From Psococerastis gibbosa (Eukaryota; Arthropoda; Insecta; Psocodea; Psocidae), in NCBI GenBank assembly GCA_963971405.1, contig OZ020487.1, positions 33,775,371 through 33,839,370 on the forward strand: a stretch of DNA of 64,000 bases. The letters are read 5' to 3'. The notes under the pieces are model-generated. The model had not been told where the DNA came from, did no database searches, and saw only the letters and a program-made list of their open reading frames with translations. Positions 22,418 to 34,880 of this stretch are shown here, in pieces; position 1 is the stretch's first letter; each line of letters opens with the position of its first letter. A program made the translations under genes and the position numbers.

Positions 22418-22577
22418 TTAGGCGGGTATTCCACATACGTCAATCGTCAATGAAAAATGACGTTTTAGCAGACATTAAAGACATACTAAAAATTCTGCTA
22501 ACACGTCAATTTACGTCATTGTTACGTCATTTTTCAATTTTTCATTGACGATTGACGTATGTGGAATACCCGCCTTA
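22418..22577. mobile_element. PIF/Harbinger-type MITE with TTA duplication
   Basis: The element 22421-22574 has long inverted termini beginning GGCGGGTATTCCACATACGT and a TTA duplication at 22418-22420 and 22575-22577. A 3-bp TTA/TAA duplication with GG-starting ends is diagnostic of PIF/Harbinger elements. The arms extend for about 45 bp (through GTCAATCGTCAATGAAAAAT), leaving a small loop, so it is nearly a full hairpin. No ORF. Confidence 0.85.
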
Positions 22578-25500
22578 AATCCACCAATAATGCCATAATG
22601 GTCAGACCAATATAATATTACATGTAATACAATCATGTTATCATTTCATGGTAGGCAATAGATGGGGAATGGGCACGGATTATTATCCATAAATTCTTTA
22701 AAAACAATTTTTCTCCAAAACTCAAACTTTACTTTGGAAAGCATCTGTTTGGATTGTTTCTCTATTTAGCAGTCCAGAACATGCCTGAAGTTATGAAGTT
22801 GTAAAACATCGATAGAATGGTCCCACAGAAAAATTATCTTTGCACCATTTTTTCATTAATATTATTGTTTTGCTCCCAACTAAGGCGATTATTCGTTTTC
22901 AAAATTGTGGCAACGATAGAGTCAGAAAGTCAATAAACCAGCGTTATTGCAGGTAGGCTGCTGCCTAGATATAAACCCCCCTTCCACAATTAAATCCAAA
23001 TAATTACAGTATATTTTGTTGCTTCATGCATGTTGACTATTTTTTTCCAATTTGGTGTTCCCAGACGATGTGACGCCTCGTTACGCAACTCATATTCAAC
23101 TGATACAGACAGACTTAAACAGGTTTAAACCACTATTGATTATGGAAGGTAAGGTTTAGCAGGCAGTCATTATTCCGGTGCTAACTATAAATGTAGGTCA
23201 GCCAAAGATATTGTCTATAAACACTGCAGAACAATCATCTTTAGAAATTCTGAAAGCCTGAAAGTTTGAAGAAGATTTGCTTCAACTGTCAGTAATAACT
23301 TTTAGTTCAAAAGCTGATGGAAAACAGTTGTTTTTATCGATGGAGACTCTAACGCCAGCAGCCTTTTTGTTTTCAGTAAACTTCTCAAAGTTCCCCAATT
23401 TTTTCGTTCCATATTATCTTCTGTAAATAAGTCAGTCAGCTCATGAACGCAATATTTGACGGGGAATTGAATTATTTTTATTAGTGCATTTGTTGTGTTG
23501 CCATGGATCGGGGCCGTCCGTTGGTAGCTTCCTCGTATGCATCGTACTTGTGCTAAACTCTATATCAGCGTTTCTCAACCTTTTTTATCTCACGGCACAC
23601 TGACTGACAATTAAATTTACTTACGGCACACTATGTTATTATCATTTCATTACATTCAGTTAGGCAAAACTAGAAAATAGTAATACATGGTATATGTTTA
23701 CTAGGTTAAACAAATGGAAAACTCCTTGTAAGTGGTAAAACAAATATTAATATTTAATAAAATAAAATAATGATTTGATTAAATAAATAGTGACTTTGCT
23801 ACATCAGGAGTCTTCCTTCGTCTTTTTTTTCATGGCTTAACTCAACACAGGTACTTACAGAGGTAACTGAAGAGGTTATTCGAATCTAGGGGGGGGGGGC
23901 ACACGGCTTACCTGAATAAACAATAATTTACCGAGTGCTTTCGCCAGTTACCTACGTCTTCTTGAGAAGCAGTTGCCGGAACTGAATGTATGGTGTATAA
24001 GTGTTTAGCTTATAACGAGTTGACTTCGGTTACTGTTTGGAAATTAAATATTTCTATCCCTACTCTCTCTCTCTCAAGCCTCTGCTTATATATTGTAGTA
24101 TTTCACCTTGGTAAACCAACGCAACGTCTCGACATAACGATCTATTACGGTACCTAGGCATATCCTATACTAATTAAAAAATGGGTAAGTATGTACGGGT
24201 TCACCGATTCTTTCCTTAGGGGAAGAGAAAATAGCAATCCGTCCAAAAAATGTTCCCCCATTGTATTTTTCCCTTGTAATACAATACAATAGTTATGGGA
24301 GAAATTGGCAGGAAATCAAGTCACGTCGCTGGCTTAACTCCAGTGCCTGTAAATTGTGGATGACGTCTCACCACATGCATTTCCTATTAAATTAAACGGC
24401 CGAGGTCACAAGGCTGCAAATTTCTGAGCGCCCCCACCAAACAATGTCATGAATATTAGACAGCCATCTGTCAGAGCAGAGCAATCTTGCAGGGAAAATT
24501 GCAGGATGACTTGAATTCTTGAACAAAGCACAGCGTTTTATTACGGAAACTTCAAAAATTCTTCAGTTGTTGTGGAAAGTATTGTACAATGTTCTTTACC
24601 TTTCCTCGCAATCATTCTCTCTGGTGTGCTGATTTCAGCAAATTTGAGAGTTTAGATTCTTTATATTTAAGGTTATACGCGTGTTTTTAAGTAGACTTTG
24701 TTTGAAAAAAAAAATCGAAAAATGGGTGTCCTGCGAGCGCTAGATAATCCTCCCCCGGGGATCAAAATAATTATGGAGTAGTTTTGACCAATAAACCTGG
24801 ATATCATAATATATTCAAAAGTGAAAGTCATGGTGGCTACAGGAGTGGCGTGGATTTTTGTGGAACAGTTTTATTATTATTTTATGGCCAAACCGTGAGC
24901 AATAGATGAAACTATTTTCATTGTAGTGGTATTTTTAGATTATAGATTCCACCTTTATTCATGTCAAATAAATAGATAACAGTAGAAAGAACTTAAAAAT
25001 ATGCCTGACCGGACTCGGTTATCGAGTGCTTGTTGTAGTGGACTTCCATGTTGGTAATTTTCCCAAATTAAAAGCTAACCAAATTGTGCTGCATTCTAAC
25101 TTTTCTATAGTAATACCAGTAACATAATCATTCAACATCTATGACTGCAGTCAGTGTTATTAAATGTACCAAACATTTTTAATCCTCATGAGAGCGAGTA
25201 GCACTCTGCAAGTAAAAGGGGAAAATTACAAAATATGATTACATGCACAAGGTTATTCCAAATTTCCATTGCCTTTCCCACCTTGACGACATCTCAAAAT
25301 TGCTGTCGGGGGAAATTCAAAACGTCTAAAACGTGCTTCCTATTGTGAGTGCATAAAATGATGCGAGGAGATAAAATAGTCGGAAAATCCCCTATGAAAT
25401 ACTGGTGTGAGAATCTTTCATTTTATACTTAAATGGAAACTTTTGAGCGAGCAGAATAGGATGACTTCTCGCATTTAATATCTGTAAGCTTGGGGGTGCA

Positions 25501-26116
25501 AAAGCTGCAGAGGTGGAACATACAGTAATACTGTTGGTAATGCATATGCATCTCTGCAACGCGACTGCAAAATTAAGACCGGTATTGAAATATTTTGAAA
25601 TTATTTACGCTTATTTCAGTGACTGCTTTTGATGAAAATACATCACGCCAGCTGGGAAAATTGGGAATGTAAAAAGGGTTCAAGGAGAAATTAAAAATTT
25701 GAATGTTTAAATATGAGATATATAGGCAATAAATGATGGGCGCTGTTGCTGAAGGTAGGTAGTTGTGTTGGTGAGTGGTATTTACTGCGAACGTTATTTC
25801 CTTCTTGCTGACAGCTTGTGGTTTGTTTTGACTGTGAATTACATGGAGGTTCTGATTTTAACTCAAAATTGCTTTTAGCTTTGATTGTCATGTTTAAGCT
25901 GATTGTACTTGCAGTAACAACTGCTTCTACGGTACCCGCCTGATCTAACCAATATTTACATAGGGATATATCAAAGTATACTAATAAGGGAGGTATAAAA
26001 CTACAATAGGAAGCAAGATTGTATAATGACATACTGTATCGCCAGGAAAATTATCATGCTTTATGGTCGTCAAATATACTACTACGAGTAAAACTAAAAC
26101 AATTTTCTGGTGTTAT
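22578..26116. other. Long unassigned spacer
   Basis: A diverged minus-strand family C segment may lie at 22680-22890 (AAACATCGATAGAATGGTC). A G11 run lies at 23889-23899 and a short (TC)n run at about 24063-24074. A family C right-end fragment is visible at about 24165-24225. The 113-codon minus frame at 25691-26032 shows no recognisable motif. I see no gene. Confidence 0.35.
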
Positions 26117-26283
26117 TAGCGACCTTGGTGGCAAGGTGGTAACTTGATTGTACTTGTGCGATTCTCTACACACCTTGCGGTCGGAGACGCGTCGTGACTC
26201 GAAACAAGCACCTATTAGGTGACATAGCGAGGCGATTGAAGAGGTTAATCGGTTGCATTCATTAAATAGTTAGTATTTAACCC
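26117..26283 (+). mobile_element. SINE family B copy
   Basis: Diverged copy: AGCGACCTTGGTGGCAAGGT at the head, CTTGCGGTCGGAGACGCGTC in the body, GATTGAAGAGGTTAATCGG towards the end. It lacks the clear A- or T-rich tail of the younger-looking copies. Confidence 0.65.
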
Positions 26284-27082
26284 CATTCTTATTAGAAAAA
26301 CATTTTATACACATGTACTGCTTACTGTAACATAGGTACGGTATCTTAAGGCTCGTCCTTTTATGAGAATATCAGAGACGGACATGTTGTTGTCGGTGTG
26401 ACTGCTGAGTTTTCTCGTGACATTTATTAGAAAACCTAGCGTGGGATTTAATTATAGAGCCGTTGTTGTTTGGGGCCGGACGTCCAAAGGAAAAAAAACG
26501 TAACCTATTTCGAAATATAATAAAATAAAATTTATGTTAATAACAAGCATTACCTTTTGACCTGAGGATGGGGCCGAGGTAAAATGCCAGGGTCAATTTC
26601 CAGCCCCAGTCCACCACTGGGACAACCACTCTGCGGTTCTCAAAGAGGGGGCTGAAAAAATTGAGAACCACTTAGTGGCCGAAACATACTGCTGGTTACT
26701 GGAAACTTCCAACAATGTAACCCTTTCTTTTATACTTCATATAATTATTGAACGAATGAACTGTTTCATTTCATTTCAAAATTTGGAAGTGATTTTTCCA
26801 TGAAAAATAAAAGAAATTTTCCGCGGTCTATAATATGAAACAATGGGGTTAACTACATTGTGCTATCACGGCGAATATCACATAAGAAATGAAGGGCCCG
26901 GGGAAGAATACGTTAAGGAGTATTTTCTAAAATGTAGTTTATCACATATTTCATGAGTCCTGTTGAAGAAGAGTGCAAATAAAAAAAATTCACTCTCGGC
27001 TCTGGCCGATCAGATATAGGGAGATTTCATATAAGAATATAGGCCTACAGTATATCCAGGTATAAAAACGTAACTTCACCCC
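26284..27082. other. AT-rich spacer
   Basis: Nothing recognised. Confidence 0.4.
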
Positions 27083-27268
27083 GTCAGAACATTTAGAGTA
27101 GTGGTACAGTCTCCGAATTTCACCCGAAAGGTTGTTCGTTCGAGGCCCACACTTGCTACATTTTCTAGCCATGTTTTGGAGGGCATGTAAAGCAGCCGGT
27201 CCCGGGCCTTCCTAGTAGAGGGTAGCCATAACTCCGCTAGGTTAGCTTAGTAATAGAACAAAAAGTCA
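27083..27268 (+). mobile_element. SINE family A copy
   Basis: Head TTAGAGTAGTGGTACAGTCT, B-box region GGTTGTTCGTTCGAGGCCCA (one change from GTTCGAGTCC), body GGAGGGCATGTAAAGCAGCC, end AGCTTAGTAATAGAACAAAA. A short internal deletion is evident in the GAGTGTAAGAG part. Confidence 0.75.
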
Positions 27269-27639
27269 ATATATTTAAACCAACTCAAAAAAAGGTTGTT
27301 AACAACACGTCTAATACGTACTACCTGTCACACAACAAGCTTCCCAGACCTGCTGATCACCTGTTTCAGCAGGTGCAGTGACCGCGGGGCTAGAGCTCCC
27401 AGCCCTAAGGCCCATGATTGTATATTTAACAATTTAAATGGGGGTGGTAGTTTCAGGCTTAGGCGCATGACAGGAAACGTTATGAAGACATTTTCCGGAA
27501 GTCGAAAATTAGTCGCAGTCTCCATGGGTTGATGAAATCTCCCTAGAATATACAGGTACGTGAAACATTGAGGTAAAAGTAAATTCGTGTCGGGGTGGTA
27601 CTACCCGTGGTACAGGAGTTTTCAGGTTGCATCAACAGC
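27269..27639. other. Spacer
   Basis: Contains a GC-richer stretch (27330-27420) with an open frame on each strand; no motif is recognised in either. Confidence 0.35.
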
Positions 27640-27823
27640 CTCCTGTTTAACCTATCGACAGTCAGGGAAGACTGCCGGGACCGCCGGCTTTGCATGCCCT
27701 CCGAAGCATGGTAGTCAGAAGATAAATAATTGTACCACTAGAAAATTTTGGTATTCGGGTGGGACTCGAACCAGTCACCTTCTGGATGATAGTCCGAGTC
27801 GTTACCTCTACGCCATTCTGACA
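27640..27823 (-). mobile_element. SINE family A-related, diverged copy
   Basis: On the minus strand the B box reads GGTTCGAGTCCCACCC and is followed by a stretch not found in the other A copies, then TGCTTCGGAGGGCATGCAAAG. The head GGCGTAGAGGTAACGACTCGG differs from the standard copies. It may represent a subfamily rather than decay. Confidence 0.55.
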
Positions 27824-28892
27824 TTGAGGTAATGCCCTTCACACATTACGGACGATTCAAACGCCAGGGATCGACTGTTAAATTTGTCATGGGAGCGCAT
27901 GGGCAGGGACAAAATTCCCGAGTCTACTTCAGCAGATTTCGGTCGCTGGCTTGACGTTGGGACACACCAGCCCTCTATAGAAATCGTATGACGAACGTTC
28001 TATAATCCGCTATTTTTGCCCATGACACATTTCTAAGCGGATCACCTATCTTTGACTCGTCCGTGTGTACCGGGCTTTAAGTAGATATTCTCAAGGATTT
28101 TCAAATAGAAATTTGAGTATGTAGCCAATAGTTGTCAAATTGTCAAATTGAGTTTGTGAAACCCTGCTGGTTTTGAACATTGATGCAAGACTGACTTGTA
28201 AACTCATTATCAAACACCTAGATCTAAAGTACATCTCTTATGACAGTTAAAAGAAAACGGAATATTATGTTGAAACTACCAACATTAGCTAGAAATAAAT
28301 GGGGGCAAATTTGGACATTGGAAATTTACGATCATTGCTTTCATAGGTATAACAGATTGCCCGCAAATATTTATAATAAAGTGTATATTATAAATCTTTA
28401 ACTACAATAGTGCATCCAACACTACTCCGGGGCGAAACATGGTGTCCTGGGGTAATTTTCCCTCCCTATAAATCAGAAGTTTAATATCGCGATGAAAGTG
28501 TTGGCATAGCATGTAGCGTCACATTGATTACTTCAATCTATTTCCCGCTTTCCCGTCATTTCGTCCCCTCTGAGGTCAGTTCGTCTCAGACTTTCTTTAT
28601 TTATTTATTTTATGTCCGCTACGAGACAGTTAAAAGGAAGCCAGCTAACGACATTAATGGGTTTACGACAGTTTTTACAAGATTATCCTCATGCAATAAA
28701 TTTTTGCGTCAGAGTAACCCAACATGAAAGTCGTAAACTGAAAAAATAAAGTCATCTTACAAACACCTTCTTGAACTCGATTCTTGACTTTGGTTACTTA
28801 TTTTTTGTCTGAAATATGCCCCGGCGCCTAGTAGCCTTCGAGTAAAAACACATCTCAACGAATTAACACCAACAAACGAAGACTAGACAATA
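27824..28892. other. AT-rich spacer
   Basis: Nothing recognised. Confidence 0.4.
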
Positions 28893-29063
28893 TATCGACT
28901 TCGATGGCCAGGTGGTAACGTGCTTGCACTTGTGCGAGTCTGTACACGCCATGCGATCGGAGACGTGTCGTGACTCAACACGGGTACTAACCTACAGAGG
29001 CGACTGAAGAGGTCAATCATTAAATTCTTTGCATGCGATTAATCTTTATTTTTTTAATAAAAT
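28893..29063 (+). mobile_element. SINE family B copy
   Basis: Head ATCGACTTCGATGGCCAGGT with the A-box-like TGGCCAGGTGG, then GATCGGAGACGTGTCGTGACT where a degenerate B box would sit, GAGGCGACTGAAGAGGTCAAT and GCGATTAATCTTTATTTTTT. Very close to the copies at 48978 and 50381. Confidence 0.8.
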
Positions 29064-29109
29064 AAAAAAATAACGTTTACACACTACTTACGCATTACTT
29101 ACTTAATGT

Positions 29110-29250
29110 TAGTTAAGGCCTTTTTTCCAATTGTAAGCTGCATACGGGCTGAGCCCCCTGCAGCATGTTAGGGCCTATAATTGTAAATGTTAAGAGTTTT
29201 GATGGAAATAAGAAAGTTATTGTATTGTATTATTGTATATGGTCCTGAAC
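29110..29250 (+). repeat. LINE-like 3' end with (TTGTA)n tail
   Basis: Ends in ATTGTATTGTATTATTGTAT after TGCAGCATGTTAGGGCCTAT. The pentamer tail suggests a retroelement 3' terminus; no coding portion is seen. Confidence 0.35.
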
Positions 29251-29383
29251 AAAAATCCTTGTTAAGTTCCTATGGATATTTAAAAATAATTTATTTCTTC
29301 CAAACAGACATACAATAGGATTGGATTTTAAAGACGAAGATTTCATTTCTCACACCTACGTTTATTAGTTTTTAAGAATCACC

Positions 29384-29557
29384 TCTTAATTGTAAGAGAG
29401 AAAAGCCCAAAATTCGCCCATATGGAAAATAAAGACAATCTTCTTTCTTTCTTAAATTTGATGAAGCTGAAAGTCAACAACTTTATAAAAGAAAGAAAAA
29501 TGTCTTTATTTTCCATGTAGGCGAATTTTGGGCCTTTCGGCCCACCCTTACAATTAA
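29384..29557. repeat. Inverted pair of family J repeats
   Basis: A plus-strand copy (29384-29452: AAAAGCCCAAAATTCGCCCA, ATATGGAAAATAAAGACAA, CTTT tail) faces a minus-strand copy (29490-29557). Their tails point to each other across about 40 bp. The same element is at 4174-4253. Confidence 0.6.
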
Positions 29558-30027
29558 GTGGGGGCCTTTCATTTAGTTGCGACTAATATTTTTTCCCCAT
29601 GCAACAATACACATTTTTTTATGAGAAGTTTAATTTGTTTTGTTAGACAGGAAATAGCAAAACTTAACAGTTATTAGAGGGAAACATACGAATAGTACAC
29701 AAAGGGTGAAGTATGTCAACAGAAGCTGCTACCTGAGGTGGGGAGTAACTCCCTTCCGTTGGTGCCAATGGACAAATAGGCGGGTTCCGACGTTTCCGTT
29801 GGTCATTATTGCCACTTCCTGCTAAAGATATCCCCATGTTGACACTAATGGCCAGGGAAGGTCCCCGATAAGGGTCTTTGGTTTCGAAATTTATGCCCCA
29901 CCTTGCAAGGAAATCGGGGGCATTTTTCTTTGTCAGTGTCAAAAATTTGGTTCCACTTACGATTTATCGAGCTCACGGAAAAAACGTTTTGGTAAAAATT
30001 AACAAGAAAACTATCAGTTTGCAGTTT
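29558..30027. other. Spacer
   Basis: A GC-richer stretch at 29720-29930 carries overlapping frames on both strands without motifs. Nothing else. Confidence 0.35.
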
Positions 30028-30501
30028 TTAGGCACTTATTCCACCTGCGTCAATAGTCAATAGTAAATGTGGTATTGACGGACATTTTAATTTTACTCTG
30101 TGCCATTGTTAAAATTGATCAATGATCATAGAGTTAAATCACGCGCTGCAAACAACAACAAACTAAAATGGCGTCATGGAATATGTTAAGTACAAACATT
30201 TTAATAGATTGTTTATAAAACCATCCATTAAGCAGATCGGTGAAGGTCGATTTTACTTCGGATCTCCTACTATTATTAGGTTTTATTAAAAATAATTAGT
30301 GTACGATGAAAACAAATACAAACAAAATTTCAAAAAACAAATGCAAACAAATTTCAAAAAATTGGCGCATACGTGTCAATAGAAGAAAAGTGATCAATAG
30401 TTGAAAAAACAAGTAAAATGTATTGTATCAATGAAAAATTAAAATGTCCGTCAATACTACATTTACTATTGACCATTGACGTAGGCGGAATAAGCGCCTT
30501 A
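30028..30501. mobile_element. PIF/Harbinger-type MITE, 468 bp, TTA duplication
   Basis: Element 30031-30498 has inverted ends GGCACTTATTCCACCTGCGT and, read inward from the right, GGCGCTTATTCCGCCTACGT. TTA lies at 30028-30030 and 30499-30501. The inverted match continues inside through AATGTGGTATTGACGGAC versus GTCCGTCAATACTACATT. It is the longest member here and has no transposase. Confidence 0.85.
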
Positions 30502-30872
30502 GCGAATCAGCCAGATGGCGTGTTACCTTCATGTATAACAAACGTCAATATTGCTACTGTACCACAAGACGAATAATAATTATTATTATTTACTTTTTTC
30601 TAAATAGCTTTAAGTGACAAGAAGAAGAGCCGGTGATGTTTTTAACTCGATGTTTAGCTACACCACATTTGGGTATTTATGAGCGAATGGACCATTTCCC
30701 GTTTTTTTTTTGTTTTTTTTTTTCACAAAGTAAATTTTCTCATGAAATGGTTGAGTCATAATAAGTGAGGTATCAGAAGTAGGTGAAATTCTCCCCTTCA
30801 TTTTTATACATAGTAATGTATGACGCCGTAGCTATCATAATAAGTTAATACCATAGAAATATATTAACTGAG
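30502..30872. other. AT-rich spacer
   Basis: Nothing recognised apart from a T-rich run at about 30700-30722. Confidence 0.4.
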
Positions 30873-31012
30873 GAACCAGTAGAATCCGGGCTGATGGGCC
30901 GTGGTCGAAGTGAAAGAGAACTTCCAAACGTTTCGTCAACATCTGCGGTCGACATCTTCAGTGGAACTGCGTAGACTTCTAAGATTGTATCTCGGAGGCT
31001 CAGCAGCGACTG
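30873..31012 (-). mobile_element. Family H element, partial
   Basis: Begins GAACCAGTAGAATCCGGGCT and TGGGCCGTGGTCGAAGTGA, matching a terminal inverted repeat of the element at 50021-50212. Its core (AAACGTTTCGTCAACATCTG, CTTCTAAGATTGTATCTCGG) is the reverse complement of that copy's core. No right terminus is evident. Confidence 0.6.
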
Positions 31013-32937
31013 TGAGGGCAGGAGGTTGTGCTCTGAAATTTATACTAAGATGCGGGGTGGTGGGGGGTGGAGGCGGAGTCATCCTCGCTCCTGATTGGCT
31101 CCCTACTACCTCAACCTGATTTCCGGATGATGACACCAGTTTCTTTGCTGTAGTCTTCTTTAAGGCTGGATACCAAATTCGATTGACCTTTAATATATTA
31201 ACTGGAATGACAGGAGCTATAATGTCCCTTACGGGGCTCCCGTTAACCATAAGCTAACTATCAGAGTTAAGTACCAACGTAAACAATATCGAAGTCTTAA
31301 ACATTGCATCACAGCAGAACGGTCAAAACTCTGTACTTAGCTTGTGCAGACCCTCCGCCCAGCGAAATTGCGTACTTATCTTGTGCAGGCCCACTAGCTG
31401 CCAAATTGATAACGGTCTACTAGGGCTCTATATTAGACAGGTATTGTCATCCGCCATGTTGTATCCAATATACGTCTTGTGTCTCCCCCGATGGTTAAAA
31501 CCAAACGTCATGGTATATCAATTTTTTTCATTTCCGGCCATACCTCTGGTTGCTACCATCGCTGCCCAAACAAGATATAGGCTACAGTGTATAAAATGGT
31601 GAGAGCTTAATTACAGACTATAACAGAAATCATATGCCGATAATATAAAACAGTTAATAATTAAATACAAAAACTAATTAAAAATTAATAAACGCTTAAA
31701 TCCTCCAAACTTCTCACTCCGTCTCAACAATTATCTCTTAAAATTAATTAGATTTCATTAAGTCTCCATCTTCGAAGCCATGAAAACGCTTTGCTCATTA
31801 CAGCTACTCACGTTTAGTTGATGCGAGTTGTTATAGGGAGTGCTCATAGTTTATGCACCAGATGGATGGAAAGTAATTCCATGGGGGGGGGGGGGGGGGG
31901 GGAGCGTCTCCCGCAGAAAGATGTTAACTCCGGCAGCAGCAAATGTGCATGTTTTGCAGCTACATTTCATTGACAAAAGTGCTAGAGATATGAATGAATA
32001 GTTCCTTCCCTACACTTAGTATATCTCTTCATTAACTTTAAGAGTTTCAGCACGGACGATGTTTTCTCTCATCTACCGTAAAGTCTGAAATCCTCTTATT
32101 TACAACTACACATTTCTCTATTTTGCCGGATCTTCTACTTTGTCTTGTTTTATAACTTTAAATAAATAAATGCATTTCAGTATTGTAAAAATGACCCATT
32201 GTTTTTTGTATTCGATGCGTGCCGAATCTACTGATCAGGTTGTGATGAAACTTTGGTAGGGTGCTCGGGGGACGCTGCCGATAGTTTATGGAGCACAAAA
32301 ATACGTAAATATGTTGTAAATATATACAATTAAATTGAAATAAAATGGCTTTGTCATTGAGCGTTTTGTAAAGAACTCAAATATAAACACACCGGGGGTA
32401 GGTGACACGAAGTTCGGAAGTTCGCTAGTAATGTTATTATTGAACTGTTGTAATACAGTATGAGGTTAAAAATACATTCGATACAATTACAGCAACTTCT
32501 CATTAATGTTATTAAGTCCATCATAATCCTAACAAATATTCTGATATCCATGAACACATACAGAAAGTTCGATTTTATTATTATTTGGTGTGATGTAATA
32601 GATCAAGTGCAAGGGACTATCTGAATGAATCATTTATATTAGGCTACTAGTAGGAAAATATAATTTTTTTCTCCCCCCTTTAATTTTAGTACGTTCCTAT
32701 TGCTAAATGTTAAGAGATGGATTAAATGGATTTATCACCAATCAAGACATCGATTTCTTTTCAAACTGATCAGGCTTTCAGCGCGCCGGCCAAGTTCCCT
32801 CGTAATCCCAATTAAGACCTGATGAGACATTTGACATTTTAAAGCTCTTGATAACGTTATTATTCTATCTGGATATTGTATTATGGCGTATTTTTAAAAT
32901 TTAAAAAAAAAGATGCGGTGCGAATGAACCTATACAA
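31013..32937. other. AT-rich spacer with a G20 run
   Basis: The run of 20 G at 31883-31902 is the longest in the window and has no matching repeat around it. A GC-rich patch (31020-31100) follows the H fragment. No gene seen. Confidence 0.4.
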
Positions 32938-33085
32938 CAAGGCCCTGCCCAAGGGGGTGGTCCAAGGGGTCCGGACCCCCTCCGAAATAGAAGGGCTGTA
33001 CACTGGATGGAATGGAATTTCATTAATAAAATACTTAAAAACCATTTTGAACCCCCACTGAAACAAAACCCTGGGCACAGCCTTG
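32938..33085. mobile_element. hAT-type F element, subfamily with GCCC ends
   Basis: Termini CAAGGCCCTGCCCAAG and CTGGGCACAGCCTTG are imperfect inverted repeats like those at 48085-48235. The two also share an interior GGTCCGGAC word and GGGCTGTACACTGGATGGAA (reverse oriented in the other). The 8-bp duplication is not clear here. Confidence 0.65.
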
Positions 33086-33097
33086 CATACATATTAT

Positions 33098-33200
33098 ATG
33101 ATTTCCAATTTTTATCAATTAGTATAGGTACCAAGATTGATGCTATGAGTAGTTCCATGGTAAATATTTGTCCTACTGTTAAATTTAGGTTGCCTCGACT
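33098..33200 (-). repeat. Family C right-end fragment
   Basis: TTTCCAATTTTTATCAATTA, GTTCCATGGTAAATATTTGT and GTTAAATTTAGGTTGCCTCG match, in order, the minus-strand copy at 55005-55085. Confidence 0.6.
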
Positions 33201-33282
33201 TTCCCTATGCCAAATTTGCTTTACATATAATATAGACATATTTAAGTGGCTTAAAAATAATTTCCCGGATAATTTTTACTAG

Positions 33283-33372
33283 GAATTAATCGCATGCAAA
33301 TAATGTAATGAATGCATCCGGTCGGCCTCTTCATCAGTCACCTCACATAGTTACGTTGGTGCTTGCAGACAT
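33283..33372 (-). mobile_element. SINE family B fragment
   Basis: On the plus strand it reads AATTAATCGCATGCAAATAA, CGGCCTCTTCATCAGTCACC and TAGTTACGTTGGTGCTTG, the reverse of the 3' half of family B. The head is missing. Confidence 0.6.
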
Positions 33373-34650
33373 AGAAAGTAAAACTGAAAATAGAAAGTGC
33401 AAGACTCAAAGGTGGCTTTGGAGAAACCATATTGTACGGTCAGTTTCTTCTCAACCTTCCCTGAGTTTAAAGGGACCCCAGCAGTAAGATGGATTGATGT
33501 TGAGTATACACTCTCTTAACCCAGTGTCAAATATTGTTGAAATGGTCAGTGATCCGGAAAGGCATTAGTCATTTTTTTTATTGATTCCCCATTTTTGGAT
33601 AGATAGTATATATAATATTAAGCGATTTAATATAACAATCCATCTACCAATGGGGCTGGTATAAGTTAAACGCATGTACAATTTAGAAAAGTCTAAATTT
33701 ATTCACTTCTACCCAATATTATATCCGTCAGAATAACAGGAAAATACATAATCACAAAGCAATTCCGAAAATAAAGAAAATAGTTAACTTTTGATCACCG
33801 AACGAGAAATCGCATGAGACGGCTGGCATTTCTATGAATCGAAAACGCCGAAAAGGGAAGGTCAAAAGTCACGAACCATAGTGAGCACTCCCTTAGCTGA
33901 AACCCAAATGAATATTTTAGCCTGGAATGAGAGAGCTGCGTCGTTATTTTCACAGCAGCCGAGTTGCCGGAAGAAAATACATTATCATGGAGAATGAATT
34001 TTCAGAAAATTGGATCTGCCTACGAATTATTTTGTGATGACTTTATGTCTAATATAGAGAATCTCTCTCTTTATTTTTGTAGTTCTTGTAAATTACCAGT
34101 GTAATTTTATATTTTTAGGGGAGCCTCTCGCAGTAAGCAATTTCTGTAGCCCTTTTATTATGCTGATTATAGGTCTAGTGCCCCCATTTTGATGGGCTCC
34201 GAGATTTCAAGGTGGAACTTTGCTACTCAATGTTTCACAATGGGCTGTCGTTTTTTAACCTCACGGATATTCTGATTAAATATTTGAGGAGCTTGGTTAC
34301 AAACGTGGCCAACTCCATTTTTTCACAAAATGGGGTTTTGATCCAACCTTGCAGAAAATTTTAATTTCCACCTGCACGCTGTAAAATAAAGTGACAAAAG
34401 CAGCCAGATTGCGCATAGAAGCGCTGAGAAGTCTAGGGTTAGCTATAAGCTTAATGCAATTTTTAACAGAAAATCCCCACTCTTCTGAAAAATTCTACAA
34501 CTTGGAGTTGGCCATGTTTGTAAACAGCCCCCTCATTTAGTATCAACTTTACTACCAGAATGAACGATTTGGTAAGTCACACTTACATCTTGTGGGTTGA
34601 TTCACAGCTAAAAGAAAATACATATGAACCTCTAATTACTTGCAAGACTA
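33373..34650. other. Unassigned spacer
   Basis: No gene recognised. Confidence 0.4.
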
Positions 34651-34880
34651 CATTAATTACTAAGAAACGGCTGGAGGAATAAAATAGGGGGATCACCAAT
34701 AAGAAGAGTAAGACCAAGGATGAGATTCAGAAACCAGTTGGAAGACGATTTCAGAGAGTGGAACTGGTACCAGAGGAATTGTTGAATGACCAGAAGGGGA
34801 AAGACAGAAAGGAGTGTAGCAGGCTCAAGAATCAAACCCGGAAAGCTGGAGATGATTATTTATTAATGATGATGATGAAG
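34651..34880 (+). pseudogene. LINE reverse-transcriptase tail fragment
   Basis: One frame reads RNKIGGSPIRRVRPRMRFRN followed by QLEDDFREWNW-type sequence, the 'GxPxxRxRxRWxxQLxxD' tail of many LINE proteins. It continues as MTRRGKTERSVAGSRIKPG and ends in a (GAT)n run at 34863-34880. Upstream domains are absent. Confidence 0.5.
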
